From WHSW01 sp963722175 (GTDB lineage Bacteria; Actinomycetota; Thermoleophilia; Solirubrobacterales; 70-9): a stretch of DNA of 64,000 nt. Below the pieces are notes generated by a model. The model made no database searches. It worked only from the letters and a program-made list of their open reading frames with translations, and had not been told where the DNA came from. Position numbers and translations under genes: made by a program. The first letter of the stretch is position 1; the number at the start of each line of letters is the position of its first letter. Below are positions 58,827 through 64,000 of the stretch, one piece after another. Location of the stretch: contig CAVRKA010000001.1 of the NCBI GenBank assembly GCA_963722175.1, forward strand, positions 262,020 to 326,019. The letters are read 5' to 3'.

Positions 58827-59399
58827 ATGCCAATCCAAGCCGCTACCGATACAGTCACTGCCCCTCCCGCTGCTGACCGCGCCCTGGCCACAGCCGCCGC
58901 GGCTGGCCGCCCGATCATCACCGCCGGTCATGAGCGGGCCCTCAGGGCCGAGCTCGATCGCCTGCGGCACCGACTTGAGGCTGAGTTCACCGAGCGCCTC
59001 CGCGATGCCCGCAGCTTCGGGCCACCAGACGCCAACGACGACTACCTGCAGATCAAGGAAGAGGAGGCGGTGTTGGCGGCCGGCATCGCCCATATCGCAA
59101 TGCTGCTCGAGACGGCACTCGTCGTCGACGAGGCTGCGCTCGAGAGTGGTATCGCCGCGCTTGGCAGCACCGTTCACGTCATCGACCGCGATTCACGGCG
59201 ACGCCATCGCTACCGCCTGACTGGCGGACACGAGCCCTTGACGCTCGGCGTCGCCTCGGCCGGCTCACCGATGGGAAGGGCACTGATGGGAAGGCGTCCA
59301 GGTGACGTGGTCGAAGTCGTCCTGCCGCGCGGCCGACGCCGCAGGCTCGCGATCAAGGCAGTGGAAGCGAGCGAGGCGTGGTCGAAGCCAGCGTCCTGA
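58827..59399 (+). CDS. GreA/GreB-family factor with altered tip
   Basis: The 190-residue protein has an N-terminal coiled coil (ALRAELDRLRHRLEAEFTER, then VLAAGIAHIAMLLETALVV) and a C-terminal FKBP-like half (ALGSTVHVIDRDSRRRHRYR, SAGSPMGRALMGRRPGDVVE). At the hairpin tip the canonical GDLSENAEY is GPPDANDDY, so the two catalytic acids are not in their usual places. It may bind the RNA-polymerase secondary channel without normal cleavage activity. The 30-residue N-terminal extension is Ala-rich. Confidence 0.8.
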   Translation: MPIQAATDTVTAPPAADRALATAAAAGRPIITAGHERALRAELDRLRHRLEAEFTERLRDARSFGPPDANDDYLQIKEEEAVLAAGIAHIAMLLETALVVDEAALESGIAALGSTVHVIDRDSRRRHRYRLTGGHEPLTLGVASAGSPMGRALMGRRPGDVVEVVLPRGRRRRLAIKAVEASEAWSKPAS

Positions 59400-60031
59400 T
59401 CGTCTGTGCCAGTCCGGCCGCTCGGGTCGATGAGCTCGACGACTGGCTCGAGAAGATGGCGACTGAGCTCGATTCCAATCAGGCGACCCTGTACCGCATC
59501 GGTGGATGCGACGGGCACGACCGGGACGCCGGCTATGTCGACTGCGTCTGGTTTCTGGCCCTGTCAGACGCAGTAGCCACGGCCCCGCGTATCCGCGGGC
59601 TGGTGGCCGAAATGCGGTTGCTCGGTATGAAGTCCAGTCGTCTATCGCCCGGGGTCGCTGCCACGTGCCAACGAGGGCTTGGCCCGGGTCTTCTAGGGCT
59701 CGACCAGCCCGCGCTTGATTGCGTAGCGGGTCAGCTCGACCCGGTTTCGCATTCCGAGCTTCTCCAGAATGTTGGCTCGGTGGCGATCGACGGTCTTCTT
59801 GGAGATGACCAGCGTGGCGGCGATCTCCTCGGCGGTCAGGCCCTCGGAGATCAGCTTCGTCACCTCGAGCTCGCGCGGGGTGAGCGGATCGGCCGGGATC
59901 TCCTCGCCGCGGCTGGCCCGCTCGAGGAAGTCCTTGATCAGGGCCGAGGCCGCGGGTGGGTAGATGGACGGCTCCCCCGCGCATCGTGGCTCGACACGCC
60001 TCGATCAGATCGCGGTTGGCCGCCGACTTGA
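59378..60031 (+). CDS. Unrecognised protein; C-terminal half antisense to response regulator
   Basis: The GTG at 59378 overlaps the Gre-like gene by 22 bp. The first 95 or so residues look real (SVLIVCASPAARVDELDDWL, YVDCVWFLALSDAVATAPRI, RGLVAEMRLLGMKSSRLS). After about 59690 the frame runs antisense through the response-regulator gene and loses character, so the true end is probably earlier and lost by a frameshift. No family is recognised. Confidence 0.45.
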   Translation: MVEASVLIVCASPAARVDELDDWLEKMATELDSNQATLYRIGGCDGHDRDAGYVDCVWFLALSDAVATAPRIRGLVAEMRLLGMKSSRLSPGVAATCQRGLGPGLLGLDQPALDCVAGQLDPVSHSELLQNVGSVAIDGLLGDDQRGGDLLGGQALGDQLRHLELARGERIGRDLLAAAGPLEEVLDQGRGRGWVDGRLPRASWLDTPRSDRGWPPT

Positions 60032-60353
60032 GCACGTAGCCGGAGGCCCCGGCTTTCAAGGCCTCGAAGAAGTACTGCTCGTTGTCGTGGACCGAGAGCA
60101 TCAGGGTGCGGATCTCGGGCTTGCGGCGGTGAAATTCACGCGCCACCTGCAGGCCGGTCAACAGCGGCATCGAGACATCGAGGACGGCAAGATCGATCTC
60201 AGTCCGCAGGCCGACCTCCAGCGCCTCGGCGCCGTCGCCGGCCTCGGCGACGACGGTGAGGTCGGGTTGGGACTCAAGGACCATCTTCAGACCGCTACGA
60301 ACCAGCTGATGGTCGTCGGCCAGCAGGATGCGGGTGCGAAGGGGAACCGGCAT
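59693..60353 (-). pseudogene. NarL/LuxR-type response regulator, one frameshift
   Basis: The receiver domain is complete: TRILLADDHQLVRSGLKMVL, LAVLDVSMPLLTGLQVA (phospho-Asp) and GYVLKSAANRDLIEACRATM. After CRATMRG the frame is lost at a G run (C5 on the plus strand, 59974-59978). With one G fewer it continues GEPSIYPPAASALIKDFLER and into a LuxR helix-turn-helix (LTPRELEVTKLISEGLTAEE, KKTVDRHRANILEKLGMRNR) ending at 59693. It is either an inactivating mutation or a sequencing slip. It follows its kinase with a TGATG overlap. Confidence 0.8.
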
Positions 60354-61344
60354 CAGCGTTCTTCGACCGGCACTCGCAAGGTGACCGTGGTCCCGAGCTC
60401 CGGGGTTCGAGGTCAGTTTTAGAGTTCCACGGGCAAGCAACGCCCGCTCGCGCATCCCCTCGATGCCTACTGTCTGGCCCGTCAGGTCCTGCGGTAGCCC
60501 TCGTCCGTCGTCTTGGACTGCCAGCTCGACCATCGGGCCGGAGCGCGCAGCGAGACCAGGCCGTGAGAAGCCTCCGCGTGTCGCAGAACGTTGGTCAGCG
60601 CTTCCTGAGCGACGCGATAGATAACCAACTCGAGCTCCGGGGACAGCGGTGGCAGCTCGATGGTCAAGTCGCGCTCGATCTCAAGCCCGCCTTGACGCGA
60701 GCTACGAGTGCAGAGCGCGATCAGGGCGTTGATCAGGCCCAGATCGTCGAGCGCCTCCGGGCGAAGTTCGCGGCTGATGCGACGGATCTCGTCGAGGGTT
60801 GAATGGAGCTCGGCCGCCAACGCCACGAGGCGGGGCTGGTCCTTCGGCTGGGCTTCGCTCGCAGCTCTTTCGATTTCCAGCGCCACAGCGGTCAGGGTCT
60901 GGCCGGCCTCGTCGTGCAGTGCGCGGGCGATTCGCAGGCGTTCGCCCTCCTGGGCGCTCAAGGCAGCGCGGGCGCCGATGCGTCGTTCGTCGGCAAGTGG
61001 GTCGACCATGGCGTTGAGGGCGCCGGTGAAGGCGACGAGCTCGGCGCTTTCGGCCGTCGGGGTTCGAACTGAGGCTCAGGATCGCGAAGGTCGACTGCCT
61101 TCGTCTCCTCGGCCAAGTCCTCAAGCGGGGCCAGAGCCCGGCGGACCAGGATCAGATTGATGACCAACATCGCCCCCAGTCCGGCGCCGAGAATGGCCAA
61201 TTCGCCAAGGCGGATCGGGGCGCTGATGGTCACCGGGCTCAGCGCGAGCAGCCCGAAGGCCAGGACGAGCACGGCAGCGTTGGCCAACGCGGCGCGTTGA
61301 AGCAGCGAGAGCTGGGCCAGATTTTGGGGACGGTGCGCGGACAC
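60353..61344 (-). pseudogene. HisKA_3 sensor histidine kinase, three frameshifts
   Basis: Pieces lie in successive frames. First come two membrane helices (ANAAVLVLAFGLLALSPVTI and ELAILGAGLGAMLVINLILV) and a HAMP-like LAPLEDLAEETKAVDL. After a break near 61055 comes the phospho-His helix ERLRIARALHDEAGQTLTAV and LSPELELVIYRVAQEALTNV. After a break near 60537 comes the ATP lid VELAVQDDGRGLPQDL. After a break near 60400 comes GTTVTLRVPVEER. Joined, this is a DesK/NarX-type kinase of about 330 residues. The start (GTG 61344) is approximate. Confidence 0.75.
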
Positions 61345-61818
61345 TCCCACTACCAAACCAGCTTTCACTCGGTAGCGGGCACCGTCGGCGGCAACGGGAC
61401 CTCGGTGACAGCGGGAGACCGGACCTCGGCCGTGTGACTCCGTCTGCGCCGGCAAGAACCTTTCGTCCGAGTTCGGCAGCATCAGCGGCAAAGCGCAGGT
61501 TCTGGTTGATGGCAAACAGAAGACGGGCCGGGTCGGGCTGGCCGTCTTCGCTGTCGCTGCCCCGTGCATACGACCGCGGGCGCGGTCGAGCAGCAGGCAG
61601 ACTGTCCCGAGCGAATCGAGAGCGGCGCCGAAGCAGCCAAGGACGGCTGGATTGAGCCCGTCCGCGCCCGCGGCCGAGGCGGCCGCCTCAAGGCCGCGGG
61701 CGGCCAACAGCAGGTCGCTGCAGTGGCGAAACAGCGGGTCGTCGCCGGCGCTTGAGTCCCACCGTTCGGCGTGCTCAAGGTGGCGGCGCAGTTCATCTCG
61801 TGTAGCCGTTGCGTTCAT
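61345..61818 (-). pseudogene. Unrecognised helical protein, one frameshift
   Basis: From ATG 61818: TRDELRRHLEHAERWDSSAG, LFRHCSDLLLAARGLEAAAS and LDSLGTVCLLLDRARGRMHG. Then the frame breaks at the C4 run 61560-61563 (plus strand). Dropping or adding one base gives SDSEDGQPDPARLLFAINQN and LRFAADAAELGRKVLAGADG. It precedes the histidine kinase and may belong to the same operon. The end is uncertain. Confidence 0.5.
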
Positions 61819-61950
61819 CTCGGTGCCGATGATCGCTGGCACCGGCGTGCGAAGCCATGGGTTCGGCTATGTAGGTCGCGATCTGCGCTTCTGCGGAGAT
61901 GGGTGTCTAGCCCCATAGAACGGCGAGCGGTCACGGCGGATCATTGAGGC

Positions 61951-62536
61951 ATGGATGAACACGACACAACCGACCCTGACAGGCGGCCGCGGGCCAGCCG
62001 TCGGCGGCGGTCGCGAGGCGGGCGCCGGCGTGGCCAGTGCCGCGGCCAGTCAAGTCAAATCCTGACCGGACACGGCAGACTGTCCTCAGCCAGCGGCTGC
62101 TGGCCCTGCACCGTGAGCTCGCTGACAGCGCCTGGCGCTGCCGTGAGATCGAAACAGATCAGCGCCTGGCCTCGGACGAGGAGCTGGCAGCGCTTCAGCG
62201 ACGCGTCCTGCAACTTGGGGTCGAGATCAACCAGCTCGAGGCTTTGCTCGAGCGGGCGGAAGATTCTGCGCTTGCAGCGGCGACTCGATCGGGCCGGGGA
62301 CCGTGATCGGCGTCGTCGACGCGGTCAGCGGCGAACCGTCTGAGTATCGGTTGGTGGACTCCGAGCACGAAACCGATTCCAGCGTGGTCACCGTCGGCTC
62401 GGCCGTCGGCCAGGCCTTGCTGGGGCGGCGGATCGGATCGCTGGTGACGCTCAACTCTCCACCGGGCCCGCGGCGCGTCCAAGTCGTTTCTGCTCGCCCG
62501 ATCGCTGATCGCATTTCCGATCAGCGGGGAGCCTGA
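61951..62536 (+). pseudogene. Second Gre-like factor, split by frameshift
   Basis: The N-terminal part (from about GTG 62037) is a coiled coil: LSQRLLALHRELADSAWRCR, then ELAALQRRVLQLGVEINQLE. The C-terminal part, in another frame from 62303, is the FKBP-like half: VIGVVDAVSGEPSEYRLVDS, VGSAVGQALLGRRIGSLVTL. One extra G in TCGGGCC near 62292 joins them as RSGPGTVIGVVDAV. An ATG at 61951 in a third frame may be the original start. As found, two overlapping products (GTGA) would be made. Confidence 0.6.
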
Positions 62537-62662
62537 TGGCCGAGCAGCAGACCGAGACTGGCGGTAAGCGGGAACGGCTGATCGCGCTCAGAAGCTTCGC
62601 TTGCCGACACCAGCGCTGAGATTGATGCCTTGACCGCCGCGGTCGCACCGCGTTGTGTTTGA
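62536..62662 (+). pseudogene. Remnant of a small protein
   Basis: The ATG at 62536 overlaps the preceding TGA. It reads MAEQQTETGGKRERLIALRS, then stops out of frame; one inserted base would give FALADTSAEIDALTAAVAPR up to 62662. Too short to classify. Confidence 0.35.
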
Positions 62663-62733
62663 GCCGACCATGGGGGCCAGGGCCGAAGCGCCGGCCGACG
62701 CTCGGGCAGCGCAATTAGCTACGAACAGGAGGA

Positions 62734-63111
62734 ATGCGAATCGCAGCCGGCCTGCATGACCTTTCGGCCGCGCTCACCGCTTCTGCCCCCAGCGGGCCGC
62801 GCTTGCCGCAGGACTTCTCCGGAACCGCGATCGGCGGGAGCGACACCACGATGATCGTTGACGTCGAACACAACCCAACAGAGCACCGCTACGAGGTCTT
62901 CGCCGACGGACAGCTGGCCGGCATTGTCACCTATCGCGACGGGACAACGAATGCTCTTCGTCCACACCGCCGTTGATCCGGCCTATCGAGGCCAGGGATT
63001 GGCTCATCAACTGGTCAGGCACGCGCTGGCTGAGTCCGGGGGCAAGGCAAGACACCCGTCGGCGTCTGTCCGTTCGTCGCCGGCGTGATGGCGCGCCGCC
63101 CAGCCTGGTAG
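62734..63111 (+). pseudogene. GNAT-family acetyltransferase (YjdJ/PF14542-like), two frameshifts
   Basis: From ATG 62851: MIVDVEHNPTEHRYEVFADG, then QLAGIVTYRDG. The frame changes near 62945 to QRMLFVHTAVDPAYRGQGLA and HQLVRHALAESGGK, and again near 63045 to TPVGVCPFVAGVMARRPAW ending at 63111. Joined, this is a complete small GNAT with its acetyl-CoA loop YRGQGLA. An upstream in-frame ATG at 62734 follows AGGAGG but gives a non-family N-terminus. Confidence 0.65.
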
Positions 63112-63151
63112 CTAAGCCGAAATACACCAAGGCAAAGAAAGGAGGACGGCG

Positions 63152-63307
63152 ATGACCGACCAACGACAGCCCAACGATGAAACGGGACAAGAAGGTCGAT
63201 CCCCCGATTGGGGGAGAGACATCGAAGACCGAACGACCGGAGAGGCCGAGAAGGCGGGTAGCCCAGCCAGGAATCACGAGTTGGCCCGCGCGTTAATGCT
63301 GAGCTGA
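63152..63307 (+). CDS. 51-residue hydrophilic protein
   Basis: A strong Shine-Dalgarno AAAGGAGG lies 7 nt before the ATG. The product is MTDQRQPNDETGQEGRSPDW, then acidic and Gly/Asn-rich sequence ending ELARALMLS. It is disordered in character and of no known family. A hairpin overlaps its stop codon, supporting a real transcript end. Confidence 0.5.
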   Translation: MTDQRQPNDETGQEGRSPDWGRDIEDRTTGEAEKAGSPARNHELARALMLS

Positions 63308-63338
63308 CCGCCTCGCGGCGAAGGGCGGGGCGGTCAGC
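63303..63338 (+). terminator. Hairpin over the stop of the 51-residue gene
   Basis: GCTGACCGCC pairs with GGCGGTCAGC-type sequence at the other end (9-10 bp stem, about 16-nt GC loop). No T-run. The following 63339-63477 shows no gene, only GC-rich inverted repeats near 63445-63478 that may end fdxA on the other strand. Confidence 0.5.
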
Positions 63339-63477
63339 GAACGGCTGGCACCAAGCGCGTCCCGAGGCTGCCCGGCGACATCGCCCCTGGTCCGGCGGTA
63401 GCGGCGCCGACGGGCGGGACCGACCCGAGGCGCAGTACACGACGGCCGGCCCGGCCCGGCAGCCTCGGCCCGGCCGC

Positions 63478-63753
63478 CTAGGTTGCGCTAAGACCCGTCG
63501 CGTAATAGTCGGCGTTGACCTTGGCGTAACCGGCCCACTCAGCTGGGAGCTCATCCCCGGCAAAGATGGCGTCGACCGGACAGGCCTCGACACAGGCGTC
63601 GCAGTCGATGCACTCATCGGGATCGATGAGCAGCGTCTCGACGGCGTCGTAGCCGGCTTCGTCTGGGGTGGGGTGGATGCAGTCGACCGGGCAGACCTCG
63701 ACACAGGAGTTGTCCTTGGTTCCGATGCACGGTTCGGCAATCACGTAGGTCAT
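63478..63753 (-). CDS. fdxA: 7Fe ferredoxin (3Fe-4S/4Fe-4S)
   Basis: The 91-residue protein reads MTYVIAEPCIGTKDNSCVEV, then CPVDCIHP, and CIDCDACVEACPVDAIF. The pattern of the first site (C..7..C...C) and the classical CxxCxxCxxxCP second site are those of actinobacterial FdxA. It donates low-potential electrons, for example to P450s or reductases. It is divergent from an HTH regulator and shares repeated TTTACACAG half-sites with it. Confidence 0.93.
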   Translation of the reverse strand: MTYVIAEPCIGTKDNSCVEVCPVDCIHPTPDEAGYDAVETLLIDPDECIDCDACVEACPVDAIFAGDELPAEWAGYAKVNADYYATGLSAT

Positions 63754-63777
63754 CGACGCCTCCTGCGGTTTCGGGGA

Positions 63778-63840
63778 TTTACACAGCTGGAGTGGTCAAA
63801 CTAGCAGGCAACCTTGCTTTACACAGAGAGCCTGTGTAAA
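63778..63840. promoter_or_regulatory. Operator region with three TTTACACAG half-sites
   Basis: One copy lies at 63778-63786. A perfect inverted pair TTTACACAG-AGAGC-CTGTGTAAA lies at 63818-63840, 10 bp before the regulator ATG. It is likely bound by the divergent HTH protein and controls fdxA as well. Confidence 0.7.
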
Positions 63841-63850
63841 ACTCCGCGGC

Positions 63851-64000
63851 ATGGAGATCCCGACCTCGTCGGCCGGAGACGTGCTCGGCCAGCCGACCCG
63901 GGCCAGGTTGTTCGAGTTACTGGGCGAGCTCAAGCGCGAGACCAGCACCGAGGAGTTGGCCGAGCGCCTCGACCTCCACGTTAACGGGGTCCGGCGCCAG
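63851..64000 (+). CDS. Winged-helix (ArsR-like) regulator, cut by window edge
   Basis: This is 50 residues in an open frame: DVLGQPTRARLFELLGELKR, then TSTEELAERLDLHVNGVRRQ. This is a helix-turn-helix of the ArsR/MarR-like type at the N-terminus; the sensor part is off the window. The palindrome directly upstream suggests autoregulation. Confidence 0.75.
   Translation, partial: MEIPTSSAGDVLGQPTRARLFELLGELKRETSTEELAERLDLHVNGVRRQ

Overview
This is a GC-rich, densely packed bacterial chromosome segment. It has frequent GTG/TTG starts, many ATGA-type overlaps and strong third-position G/C bias. Gene content points to the Actinomycetota, most likely the Thermoleophilia/Solirubrobacterales branch. 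The clues are a Rex repressor beside the t6A cluster, a K+-independent proton pyrophosphatase, a c-di-AMP riboswitch ahead of an NlpC/P60 gene, a SoxR-type MerR regulator, a small actinobacterial four-Cys protein, and many secreted proteins with Cys repeats, Ig-like, RTX or PKD modules. The lineage is inferred from gene families; no marker gene was compared.

Layout. 1-9.7 kb is core genome: a cut DUF2520 gene, FmdB, a type-4 uracil-DNA glycosylase, the t6A genes tsaE/tsaB/tsaD with rimI, a glutaredoxin-like protein, Rex, a YbdK-type glutamate-cysteine ligase and HppA. 9.9-13 kb holds a 14-repeat secreted protein followed by two gene wrecks. 13-21 kb carries a hydroxy-acid oxidase and a probable ion-uptake operon: two APC permeases with C-terminal universal-stress domains, a two-helix peptide, two TrkA/RCK proteins and a flavoprotein reductase. 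tRNA-Gln(CTG) follows. 22-30 kb has a heterodimeric ABC exporter with one degenerate site, a kelch protein, DUF3105, an EamA transporter, a metallo-beta-lactamase-fold protein and the riboswitch-controlled NlpC/P60 gene. 30-46 kb is rich in regulators, with TetR/P450, ArsR/DUF5937, SoxR and two ECF sigma factors; three of the regulator genes have clear palindromic operators at or beside the start codon. 46-57 kb is a secretome block: a Cys-repeat protein, an M36-peptidase relative without its catalytic domain, a LamG phosphoesterase and an EEP-fold lipoprotein. It also holds an unrecognised gene with nucleotidyltransferase-like motifs paired with a DEDD exonuclease.

At 57.92 kb lies the 3' part of a tRNA on the minus strand, the usual signature of a tRNA-targeted integrative element. 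Everything to its right looks like an accessory island: visibly lower GC, stress genes (UspA, Gre-like factors, a two-component system, a GNAT, a ferredoxin and a regulator) and at least eight frameshifts within about 4 kb. Several of these can be repaired by one base in a G/C run. The intact tRNA and an integrase would be expected beyond the right edge.

The most promising points are the nucleotidyltransferase-like/exonuclease pair, the permease-plus-RCK operon beside a c-di-AMP riboswitch, the SoxR promoter with its 19-bp spacer, the membrane-anchored sigma/anti-sigma fusion and the decaying island.
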